Shown one piece after another: positions 46,951 through 56,300 of a stretch of 64,000 nt of DNA. The position numbers and the translations under genes are program-made. Numbering within the stretch: position 1 is the stretch's first letter; every line of letters begins with the position of its first letter. The stretch is taken from positions 3,038,001 through 3,102,000 of the forward strand of contig NZ_CP117880.1 in the NCBI RefSeq assembly GCF_028736175.1, read 5' to 3'. The notes under the pieces were generated by a model. That model was not told the DNA's origin, did no database searches, and was given only the letters and a program-made list of their open reading frames with translations. The DNA is from Sphingobacterium oryzagri. Its GTDB lineage: Bacteria; Bacteroidota; Bacteroidia; Sphingobacteriales; Sphingobacteriaceae.

Positions 46951-48057
46951 TTAAAACAAACGGAGCTGCGGGTTATTGAGCCTTTCAAGATCGGCATCGT
47001 AAAAATTAGACAAGGTGACGCCCAGCAGCCGCACGCGTTTTTCTTCGGTATCGACCTTGCTAAAGAGCTCCAACACCAAGGCCAAGATATCATCGGCCGT
47101 ACTGATGTAAAAATTGGCCGTCTTGCTGCGGGTAATTTGGCTGAAGTCTGAAAATTTAATCTTAATCGTCACGGTACGCCCTTCTTTTGATTTGCCGGAG
47201 AGCCGCTTTTCCAGCTTGTCACAGAGTTCGGTAAATTCGGTAACCATCTCTTTGCGCTCGCGCATATCGGTTTCAAAGGTATCTTCAATACCTACCGATT
47301 TTGAAATACGATTGGGCTTTACCGATCGGTTATCTTCGCCACGCACCATATGATAAAAAAACTTGCCCGATTTACCAAACTTCCGGATGAGCTCATGCTC
47401 GCTAAACTGCTTTAAATCAAGACCCGTATGAATACCGTAACCCTTCATCTTTTGAGCAGTCACCTTTCCGACGCCAAAAAATTTTTCAATAGGCAACTGC
47501 TCGAGAAAAGAAATAATTTTGGACGGGCCTATAAACGTCAATCCATCTGGTTTCTGATAATCGGAGGCAATCTTGGCGATAAACTTATTCGTTGATACGC
47601 CCGCAGAAGCCGTCAAGCCTAATTCTTCGCGTATCGCCAACTTAATCGCTTTGGCTATCTCAATGGCCGATCCGATACCTAACTTATCTTGCGTGACGTC
47701 TAAATACGCCTCATCTAAAGATAGCGGTTCGATCAAATCGGTGTAGCGATGGAAAATAGCCCTGATCTTTGTCGACACTTCTTTGTAAACGTCGAATCGC
47801 GGCCTGGTAAAGATTAACTGCGGACACAATTGCATGGCGATGCGCGAGGACATAGCCGAGCGCACGCCGTATTTTCGCGCCTCGTAGCTGGCTGTAGCCA
47901 CCACTCCCCGACCATCTGGTGAACCGCCAACAGCTAAAGCTTTTCCGCGCAAAGCCGGAAAATCCCGCTGTTCGACCGACGCATAAAACGCATCCATGTC
48001 TACATGAATTATTTTTCGCTTACTCTCGCTCACGCTCTTTTTTATTTCGATAGGCAA
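46951..48057 (-). CDS. dinB: DNA polymerase IV (Y-family)
   Basis: The 368-residue product has IIHVDMDAFYASVEQRD (first metal-binding Asp), YSLDEAYLDVTQ-type motif with Asp-Glu (LSLDEAYLDV), the thumb HhH motif GVGKVTAQKM, and a little-finger domain. It performs error-prone translesion synthesis. It ends near a non-coding stretch after rpoN and is convergent with it. Confidence 0.95.
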   Translation of the reverse strand: MPIEIKKSVSESKRKIIHVDMDAFYASVEQRDFPALRGKALAVGGSPDGRGVVATASYEARKYGVRSAMSSRIAMQLCPQLIFTRPRFDVYKEVSTKIRAIFHRYTDLIEPLSLDEAYLDVTQDKLGIGSAIEIAKAIKLAIREELGLTASAGVSTNKFIAKIASDYQKPDGLTFIGPSKIISFLEQLPIEKFFGVGKVTAQKMKGYGIHTGLDLKQFSEHELIRKFGKSGKFFYHMVRGEDNRSVKPNRISKSVGIEDTFETDMRERKEMVTEFTELCDKLEKRLSGKSKEGRTVTIKIKFSDFSQITRSKTANFYISTADDILALVLELFSKVDTEEKRVRLLGVTLSNFYDADLERLNNPQLRLF

Positions 48058-48308
48058 ATATACGTAATAGCACAGTTTCGCCGGATAGTCTCCACCATTC
48101 CGTTATGTTAGCAGCCTACGATTCGTCGCGATAAGCAAGCGATTAGCCATCGTGGCTGCTTTGACTCAATCAGTCGACTGCTGCTGGCGCGTATACCATC
48201 GCTATGCCAAGGCTAAATTTACCAAAATTTGGACGGATGCCAACAGCAACCTCCTTAAGAATTAGCAGAAATCTAAGCAGCCATTAAGTTATTTTTATTG
48301 AATAATAC

Positions 48309-48316
48309 TATCTTTG
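48309..48316 (+). promoter_or_regulatory. Bacteroidota -7 box for porin gene
   Basis: TATCTTTG fits TAnnTTTG, 36 bases before the ATG at 48352. The rest of the 48058-48351 gap shows no gene. Confidence 0.5.
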
Positions 48317-48351
48317 CCAAATACAGCATTTAGGCGAGTATTTTCATTTTT

Positions 48352-49590
48352 ATGCAACCTCTAACGATCAAAACTGGGCTACGCTGCCTAATAACGGGCA
48401 TTATTGCCTTATGCTTGACCAGTACTTTACACGCACAAGAGCGTGATGACCGCGCTACCATATTAAATTTCAAAGGTATTCAGTATATGAGCAAAGATTC
48501 GCTGTTTTACACGAACTTTCGATTTCGTATGCAAAACCGAGCGGGCTTTAGTAATAAACTTGATCGGGAAGAAAACGGCACCTTTGATGCACGTATACGA
48601 CGCCTACGGATGCGTATTGATGGCTACATCTATACCCCCAAAGTTTCTTATTCCATTCAATTGGCCTTTACGCGTTCCGATCAAGACTTCGATGATACGG
48701 GCGTAGCCAATATTGTTCGTGATGCCGTAGTTTTTTACAATTTCACGGACGATTTCTATATTTCCTTTGGCCAAAATAAGCTTCCGGGAAACAGGCAACG
48801 GGTCAATTCTTCCGGACAGTTGCAGTTTGCCGACCGATCGCTGGTTAACGGACATTTTACACTGGATCGTGACTTTGGCCTATCGTTAAATCTCAGTAAA
48901 AAGCTGGGTGAAATGCCGATCAATGCCAAAGCTGCCATTTCTACCGGCGAAGGCCGCGTAGCCAGCGGAACCGACGACGGACTGGCGTACACCGGGCGAG
49001 TTGAATTTTTGCCTTTGGGCGACTTTACCAATGATGGCGACTATTCGGAAGGTGATATTGAACGAGAAAAAACGCCCAAATTATCTATTGGCGGCGGCTA
49101 CAGTTACAATGATCGCACTACCCGTGAGGGCGGACAGCTCGGTCGCTACGTTCAAAATCCATTTACGCTGAAAACAGCTTTTGCCGATGCTATTTTTAAA
49201 TTTCAAGGCTTTGCTTATCAAGTAGAATATATGCGTCGCGATGTGGACAACCCGCTAAATATTGTTGATGACCGCTTAAACCAATTGGATGGCCCTGAAC
49301 AAGAAGAAACCTACGCTTATAAAGGATGGGGTGTAAACCAACAGACTTCTTACTTACTGAATAAAGGTTATGAGGTTGCGGCGCGGTATACTTACGTCAA
49401 TCCGCATCAGCAAATACGCGCATTTGAAGAGAAAACCGAAGTGATTGAACTTGGTTTAACCAAATATGTAAAAGCACATCGCTTGAAATTGCAAGTCAAT
49501 GCTAACTACACGTTTACAAATGGCGATCTAAAGAACAACTTCCAGGGAAGTTTATGGGGTGGCATGCTGCAAGTAGAGCTGGGCATCTAA
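48352..49590 (+). CDS. Phosphate-selective porin (OprO/P-like)
   Basis: The 412-residue product has a signal peptide (cleavage near LHAQ). Its outer-membrane barrel has alternating strands: FRFRMQNRAGFSNKL, RLRMRIDGYIYTPKVSYSIQLAFTR, FYISFGQNKLPGNRQRVNSSG. It ends with GGMLQVELGI, a typical barrel terminus. It forms a pore in the outer membrane, possibly for anions. Specificity cannot be read. Confidence 0.82.
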   Translation: MQPLTIKTGLRCLITGIIALCLTSTLHAQERDDRATILNFKGIQYMSKDSLFYTNFRFRMQNRAGFSNKLDREENGTFDARIRRLRMRIDGYIYTPKVSYSIQLAFTRSDQDFDDTGVANIVRDAVVFYNFTDDFYISFGQNKLPGNRQRVNSSGQLQFADRSLVNGHFTLDRDFGLSLNLSKKLGEMPINAKAAISTGEGRVASGTDDGLAYTGRVEFLPLGDFTNDGDYSEGDIEREKTPKLSIGGGYSYNDRTTREGGQLGRYVQNPFTLKTAFADAIFKFQGFAYQVEYMRRDVDNPLNIVDDRLNQLDGPEQEETYAYKGWGVNQQTSYLLNKGYEVAARYTYVNPHQQIRAFEEKTEVIELGLTKYVKAHRLKLQVNANYTFTNGDLKNNFQGSLWGGMLQVELGI

Positions 49591-49768
49591 ACGAGCGCGA
49601 TAGTTTCTCCATACGACGCGCGTACCAAATCAGGCACCCCCCCGGCTTTTCTTTTGGTCTCACTGACCAAATTTTGGCAGAAAATCATAAATTCATTTTA
49701 TGGAGTTTCTGCTTTTTTACATCATTTAAGTGATAATAGCGTATATTTAACATCTTGACTTTTTTTGT

Positions 49769-50881
49769 ATGGACTACTACCTTATCGCTGGCGAAACATC
49801 GGGAGACTTACATGGTGCTAATCTTATTAAAGCACTGAAAAATGAAGATAACGATGCCCATTTTCGTATTGTTGGTGGAGATTTAATGGCTGCGGCATCG
49901 GGCGAAACACCGTTGATACATTGTGCCGACATGGCCTTTATGGGCTTCGTGGAAGTGATTAAAAACCTTGGTACGATCAAAAAGAACTTAAGCATCGTGA
50001 AGCGTGATCTCCAGCAGCATCGTCCAGATACGTTGATATTAATCGATTTTCCGGGATTTAATCTTAAAATAGCCGCATTTGCCAAGAAACTTGGTATAAA
50101 GGTTTGCTACTATATTTCGCCGAAAATATGGGCATGGAATCAAGGACGTGTACACAAAATCAAAAAAGTTGTCGATCACATGTTTTGTATCTTGCCTTTC
50201 GAGGTGGATTTTTATAAAAAATATCAATACAACGTGGATTATATCGGTAATCCGTTATTGGATGCGATTGAAGCGTACCAATTTAACCCCAACTTTGTGT
50301 CCGACAACGCGCTAATTGAGCGCCCCATCATCGCTTTATTGCCCGGCAGTAGAAAGATGGAAATTGAGATGTTACTGCCCGAAATGGTTGACTTGTATTA
50401 CCTGTTTCCAGCACATCAGTTTGTGATTGCGGGCGCGCCTAACTTTGACGAAGCCTATTACAAGCGCTATATCGGCGATCTACCCATCAAAGTCGTCTTT
50501 GATCAAACCTATGATTTGTTAAAAAATGCGGTAGCGGCGGTGGTTACCAGCGGCACAGCAACACTGGAAGCGGGCATTTTACAAGTACCGCAAGTGGTGG
50601 TATACCGCGCCAACAAATTAACGGTTTGGATAGCGCGCCTGGTCATTAAAGTGCGCTTCATATCATTAGTCAATCTCATCAATGATTTCTTGTCGGTACG
50701 CGAACTTATACAGGAAGATTGCCATACCCGCAGCATAGCAGACGAGCTTGACGAACTGATCAATAAACCTGAACATCGGGCAAGTGTGCTAGAGAATTAC
50801 GCGTTGTTAAATAAAAAACTGGGGACAGCCGGTGCGTCTGAAAAAGCAGCAAAATTAATTGTGCAATATCTTACGGCCTAA
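49769..50881 (+). CDS. lpxB: Lipid-A-disaccharide synthase
   Basis: The 370-residue product starts MDYYLIAGETSGDLHGANLI and contains KVCYYISPKIWAWNQGRVHKIK, LPGSRKMEIEMLLP and TSGTATLEAGILQVPQVVVYR, all LpxB signatures. It joins UDP-diacylglucosamine and lipid X to form the lipid A disaccharide at the inner membrane. It is the first gene of a run with the following two secreted proteins. Confidence 0.95.
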   Translation: MDYYLIAGETSGDLHGANLIKALKNEDNDAHFRIVGGDLMAAASGETPLIHCADMAFMGFVEVIKNLGTIKKNLSIVKRDLQQHRPDTLILIDFPGFNLKIAAFAKKLGIKVCYYISPKIWAWNQGRVHKIKKVVDHMFCILPFEVDFYKKYQYNVDYIGNPLLDAIEAYQFNPNFVSDNALIERPIIALLPGSRKMEIEMLLPEMVDLYYLFPAHQFVIAGAPNFDEAYYKRYIGDLPIKVVFDQTYDLLKNAVAAVVTSGTATLEAGILQVPQVVVYRANKLTVWIARLVIKVRFISLVNLINDFLSVRELIQEDCHTRSIADELDELINKPEHRASVLENYALLNKKLGTAGASEKAAKLIVQYLTA

Positions 50882-50940
50882 TCGGTTAAACTTTTAACTA
50901 CATTTCTACTCTAAACAATAGGACTAAAACTTTAAATGCC

Positions 50941-51579
50941 ATGAGGTTACTAAAAATATTGCCTATTATGTTGTTGTTAAGCGTTCTTACCGCTTACGGA
51001 CAGGTGGAAGAACAGCATATAACGAAGCTGATTGTCGGGAAGAAAGATAAAAAGACATTCAATAGCCGAGATTCATCAGCCGTCATTTACATCGATACGT
51101 TGATCATGAAAGATCGCAGCTCCCTGCAGTTTTACGCAAAAAAAGATGTCAAATTGGTTGTTAAGCATGCCGAGATCGGAAAACGCGTGTTTATTAGTGG
51201 TGTTGGCGCGAAGAACAATGCTTCTAATTTTGACATTGCCATCAACCTGCAAAAATTAGGCTCGTTGTACGTTATCGCAAGTGGCCTAGATGCTATGAAT
51301 GGCACCCGAACTTATGATAATGGCGACGGTGGCAACGTTGATTTACGTTACAGTGCGCAGGGAATAACACCACAATCAACTGATAAAAAAGCAGCCAACT
51401 ACTTGCATATCGATGTTTCGGCGGGTGGTCGTCGTCTCAATCCGAATACAGACTTGAACCAAATTTATTCACAAATAGCGCTTTCTGCTCCTGGTCTGCG
51501 CGGCGTGCCACAAGGACAAATTTATTCTGGCTCTCCCGGAATAGAAGGAAAAGCAACTGTAACAAAAAGCGAAAATTAA
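50941..51579 (+). CDS. Secreted protein of unknown function
   Basis: The 212-residue product has a signal peptide (cleavage after TAYGQ) and a beta-rich body (ITKLIVGKKDKKTFNSRDSSAVIYIDTLIMKDRSSLQFYAKKD) with Gly/Asn-rich turns. It has a repetitive feel, similar to hedgehog/parallel-beta-type secreted proteins, but no named domain is seen. It is 60 bases after lpxB and 24 bases before the next secreted protein gene. Confidence 0.72.
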   Translation: MRLLKILPIMLLLSVLTAYGQVEEQHITKLIVGKKDKKTFNSRDSSAVIYIDTLIMKDRSSLQFYAKKDVKLVVKHAEIGKRVFISGVGAKNNASNFDIAINLQKLGSLYVIASGLDAMNGTRTYDNGDGGNVDLRYSAQGITPQSTDKKAANYLHIDVSAGGRRLNPNTDLNQIYSQIALSAPGLRGVPQGQIYSGSPGIEGKATVTKSEN

Positions 51580-51603
51580 TTATCTCTTAGTCTACCAAAA
51601 CAC

Positions 51604-52611
51604 ATGAAGCCACTCGTTTTCTCCTTATTTTTCATTAGCTGTCTTTTGACTGTCGTTAGCGCGCAAGAAGTAAAGCCCTTAACCACAAAACAGAACGTCA
51701 GTTTTCGCGGTTTGGCGGTTTTTGAAAACGAGTGTATTTGGGTAAGTGGATCTAAAGGCACCGTAGGAAAATCGTTGGATGCTGGCGCTACCTGGGATTG
51801 GGTATCGCCAAAAGGATATGAAAACGTTGACTTTCGAGATGTAGAAGCTTTTTCCAAAAAGGAAGCTATAGTGGTCTCGGCAGGTAGCCCAGCGTTAATC
51901 TTGCGCACAACCGATGGCGGCATAAGCTGGAAAAAAGTATACGAAGATAATAGGCCGGAGATATTTTTGGATGGCATGGACTTTCAAGGTAAAGAAGGAT
52001 TTGTTGTAGGCGACCCTATTGATGGTGTTTTCCAGCTATTGCAGTCGAAGGATAAAGGAAAGACCTGGAAAGATGTTTCTAATTTTATGTATTTGATCGC
52101 CGACTCGGCCGAAGCCGCTTTTGCAGCCAGCGGCACATCCATCCAATACCTGCGTAACGATGTGTGGGTCGGCACTGGAGGACTCTCGTCTAATATCTTT
52201 AAAAGGAATGAGAAAGCTTTGACCATGGACAAATACCCCTGTCCTATTTTACAGGGTGAAGCAAGCCAAGGGATTTTTTCCATCGATTTTTGGAACGAGC
52301 AAAACGGAATTGCTGTGGGCGGAGATTATATGCGCGATACCATTAGTCAAAACACGATAATGTTAACGTACGATGGCGGTAACAATTGGACGTCTGTTTC
52401 TTCGGCTAGTGGATTTAAATCAGCAGTCAAATATGTAAGCAACGACCTTATTTTTGCTACGGGTACTGCAGGCACCGACCTGTCTACTGATGCCGGAAAG
52501 CATTGGAAAAACGTATCAAAAGAAAGCTTTAACAGCCTGGCCATAAGTAAAGACAGCCGAGCTATTTATTTGGCGGGAAGTTCAGGTAATATCGCAAAAA
52601 TCGAGCTTTAG
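51604..52611 (+). CDS. Secreted YCF48/BNR-type beta-propeller protein
   Basis: The 335-residue product has a signal peptide (cleavage after VVSA). Repeats such as GKSLDAGATWDWVSPKG, ILRTTDGGISWKKVYE, MLTYDGGNNWTSVSS and DLSTDAGKHWKNVS have the Asp-box (SxDxGxTW) of BNR/YCF48-like propellers. Relatives assist assembly of membrane complexes or bind sugars. Its own role is unknown. Confidence 0.82.
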   Translation: MKPLVFSLFFISCLLTVVSAQEVKPLTTKQNVSFRGLAVFENECIWVSGSKGTVGKSLDAGATWDWVSPKGYENVDFRDVEAFSKKEAIVVSAGSPALILRTTDGGISWKKVYEDNRPEIFLDGMDFQGKEGFVVGDPIDGVFQLLQSKDKGKTWKDVSNFMYLIADSAEAAFAASGTSIQYLRNDVWVGTGGLSSNIFKRNEKALTMDKYPCPILQGEASQGIFSIDFWNEQNGIAVGGDYMRDTISQNTIMLTYDGGNNWTSVSSASGFKSAVKYVSNDLIFATGTAGTDLSTDAGKHWKNVSKESFNSLAISKDSRAIYLAGSSGNIAKIEL

Positions 52612-52843
52612 TTGGCTATTCCGGTTCAATAAGTATATCTTAATGCACGCGACATTCGTCCCTGGAAAGGAGCGTATAATGCGGCCGGTTATTTTTTCAG
52701 ATCCAACGCACAAGCTCGCTCAGGTCTATCCAACTTATCTACCATACAAGTTTAGCACGTTGGAGCTAGTTCACCATCCAGCTATTTTCAAAAACAACGT
52801 CCTACCTCTACTTTTTTAATACGCCAAACTCCTATAAACAAGA

Positions 52844-52872
52844 CATGCGGAGCTCCGTGGAAACTCCGCATG
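52844..52872. terminator. Hairpin between secreted-protein gene and trxA
   Basis: CATGCGGAG (52844-52852) and CTCCGCATG (52864-52872) form a 9-bp stem with loop CTCCGTGGAAA. It lies 45 bases after the trxA stop. The 52612-52917 gap holds no gene. Confidence 0.6.
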
Positions 52873-52917
52873 TTTATACGTTGTGAATACCTTCGAAAAG
52901 GTAGCAGTTATCGTTGA

Positions 52918-53235
52918 CTAAAGTTGTTTGCTCAATTTTTCGACCAAAACAGATTTAGGCACAGCACCAATCTGTTTGTCAACAATCTCGCCATTTTTGA
53001 AAAACAATAAAGCCGGGATATTGCGAATACCATATTTCACAGAAATTTCTGGATTATGATCTACATTTACTTTGCCGATTACCGCCTGACCGTCATATTC
53101 AGAAGCGATTTCGTCTACCACTGGACCAACCATGCGACAAGGACCACACCACTCTGCCCAAAAATCAATCAATACGGGTTTATCAGATTTAAGCACTAAT
53201 TCTTCAAAGTTGCTATCGGTTATTTCTAATGCCAT
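52918..53235 (-). CDS. trxA: Thioredoxin
   Basis: The 105-residue product has the active site WAEWCGPCRMVGP and the cis-Pro region GIRNIPALLFFKNGE. It reduces disulfides in the cytoplasm. A -7 box (TATATTTG) lies 38 bases upstream of the ATG. Confidence 0.97.
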   Translation of the reverse strand: MALEITDSNFEELVLKSDKPVLIDFWAEWCGPCRMVGPVVDEIASEYDGQAVIGKVNVDHNPEISVKYGIRNIPALLFFKNGEIVDKQIGAVPKSVLVEKLSKQL

Positions 53236-53273
53236 AATATTTATTTGTTTATTTTTTTATCAAACTCCTCATA

Positions 53274-53281
53274 CAAATATA
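53274..53281 (-). promoter_or_regulatory. Bacteroidota -7 box for trxA
   Basis: On the minus strand TATATTTG fits TAnnTTTG, and TTGG lies about 16 bases upstream of it. It is 39 bases before the trxA ATG. Confidence 0.5.
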
Positions 53282-53335
53282 ACGATTCGGCCAATTATAA
53301 CGGTCATTAGCCCCTCATAAAATTTCTATAGCCTA

Positions 53336-56300
53336 TCAATTTAATCTATAATTTATCCCTTCCAGTTTTTCCAATCCGTCTAAAAACTCGTTGGTTAAAT
53401 TGATCTTTATCGCCTTTGCCGGCATCTCGATAGCCAGCTCGTCTTGCACATCCAGTATCTTAAACTTCAACTGGCAGTTAGACTCCGCTCCCTCGCTTTT
53501 GGTCGAATCAATAAGATTCTGCACCAACGCTACGAGCTTATCATCTAATAGATGTAGAGGCAGTTGTATAGTAAAAGATTTAGCCATTTTATCTCGCAAA
53601 TCAGATAACAATTGAATATTCTTCAATTCGAAACCCCAGTTGCCCACTTGCTTGAAGCGTTCCTGCACCAATCCTCTGATTTGTACAAAAAAGCCTTCTT
53701 GCAGATAGCCTTTAAACTTCACATAATCTTCGCCAAACACCATGATTTCATAGGAATCACTATAATCTTCGATAATAAACGAGCCAAAAGGCTTACCGGA
53801 TTTAGCTACGCGATGGTTTGCCATGGCGATAATACCGCCTAACACGACCTCCTTATTTTTTATCCGATTAAAATCCAGCAAAACTTCTTCTTCCACTTCG
53901 CTGGCTTTTACTTTATTAATCAACTGCAAATCGCTGACCCGGTTGGTACAAAAATGCTTGATTTCAAATTTGTAGTTGTCGAGCGGGTGGCTAGTGAGGT
54001 AAATGCCGATGACATCTTTCTCGTATTTTAGCTTTTCGATCAATCCCCAGGCTGCACATGGTGCCAGCATAGGTTCAGGCAATTCAGTAGCAGCAGACCC
54101 GCCAAACAAACTGGCTTGTGCGGAGCTCTCATTATCTTTTACACGATTTCCATATTTAATCGCCTTTTCTAAACCCGTCGAGTTATCGCCCTCCGTACTA
54201 AAGTATTGTGCGCGGTGCGTATTGGTAAAACTATCAAAACCACCAGCATATGCTAAACTTTCAAAGGCCTTCTTATTTGCCGATCGTAAATCAATACGTT
54301 TAGCCATATCAAAAACAGACTTATACCGGCCACCTTTTTCACGTGTCTTAACAATCGTATCCACGGCGCCTGCGCCCACACCTTTTACGGCGCCGATACC
54401 AAAGCGAATAGCGCCGCCATCATTTACGGTAAACTTATAATACGATTCGTTAACATCCGGTCCCAAAACCAATAAACCCATCCGCCGACACTCTTCCATA
54501 AAGAAGGTCACCTGCTTGATATCGTTCATATTGTTGGAGAGCACGGCCGCCATATATTCTGCCGGATAATGTGCTTTTAAATAAGCCGTTTGGTAAGCTA
54601 CCCAAGCATAACAGGTGGAGTGCGATTTGTTAAACGCGTAGGAAGCGAAAGCTTCCCAGTCTGTCCAAATTTTTTCAAGCGTTTTCGGTGCATGTCCTTT
54701 TTCAGCCGCTTGATTCACAAATTTTGGTTTCATCTTATCCAAAACCGCTTTTTGCTTTTTACCCATCGCCTTCCGCAAAACATCGGCATCACCTTTGGAG
54801 AAGCCCGCCAACTTTTGCGACAAGAGCATAACCTGCTCTTGGTAAACGGTAATACCATAGGTTTCCTGCAAGTATTCTTCACAGGCATCCAAGTCGTACG
54901 TAATCGGTTCGATGCCGTGCTTCCGTTTAATAAACGAAGGAATGTATTCCATTGGCCCAGGTCTGTAAAGCGCGTTCATCGCAATCAAATCGGCAAATAC
55001 CGTTGGTTTTAGTTCCTTCATGTATTTCTGCATGCCGGGCGACTCGTATTGAAATACACCGATCGTTTCTCCACGTTGGAAAAGTTCGTAAGTCAGCACA
55101 TCGTCAATCGGGAACTTATCCGGATCAAGCTCAACACCATGACGCAGTTTAACGTTGCTCACGGTATCCTTGATCAGCGTCAGGGTTTTTAGTCCTAAAA
55201 AGTCCATTTTGAGCAATCCGGCACTTTCCACCACGGAGTTGTCAAATTGCGTGACAAAAAGATCGGAATCTTTGGCTAGTGAAACCGGTACAAAATTGGT
55301 AATATCGTCTGGCGTAATGATAACACCACAAGCGTGAACACCGGTATTTCGCATGGAACCTTCGAGTACACGCGCCTGTTTGATCGTTTCGGCTTCTAAA
55401 CCGGCTCCATCGGCCAAGTTTTTCAGTCGGTTTACCGCTTCGATCTCTTCAGAGCGTAAGACCTCTTTCAGGCCTTTGTCATCCATGGTAAATATTTTGC
55501 TGAGTTTGAGGTTGGGAATTAACTTCGCAATCTCATTGGCATCCTGCAACGGCAAATCCAACGCCCTTGCCGTATCCTTTATCGAAGATTTAGCGGCCAT
55601 CGTACCGTAGGTAATGATTTGTGCTACCTGCGATGCGCCGTATTTATCGATCACGTATTGCATAACTCTTCCGCGGCCCTCGTCGTCAAAATCCACGTCG
55701 ATATCGGGCATGGAAACCCGATCGGGATTAAGAAAACGCTCAAAAAGCAAATCGTATTGTATAGGATCCAGGTTGGTGATACCTAAACAATATGCTACGG
55801 CTGATCCCGCAGCCGAACCACGCCCCGGCCCCACGGAAACACCCATTTTGCGCGCCTCTGCGATGAAATCTTGCACAATAAGGAAATACCCCGGATACCC
55901 CGTACGCTCGATCGTTGCCAATTCAAAATCGAGGCGCTCGGTGACTACATCGTTGATTTCCGCATAGCGGCTTTCTGCACCTTTGTAGGTTAAATGCCGT
56001 AAAAAGGCATTCTCCCCGCGCTTGCCACCATCCAGTTCATCTTCGGCATGTTGAAATTGCTCAGGAATATCAAATTTTGGAAGTAAGACATCTCGATTCA
56101 ACGAATAGATATCGATTTTGTCCAAAACCTCCTGAACATTAACGATAGCCTCCGGTAGATTCGCAAATACTTTCTTCATTTCGTCGGTCGATTTGAAGTA
56201 ATATTCCTGGTTAGGTAACCCAAATCGAAATCCGCGACCGCGCCCTTTTGGCGTGGCTAACTTTTCACCGTCTTTAACACAGAGTAAAATATCGTGCGCG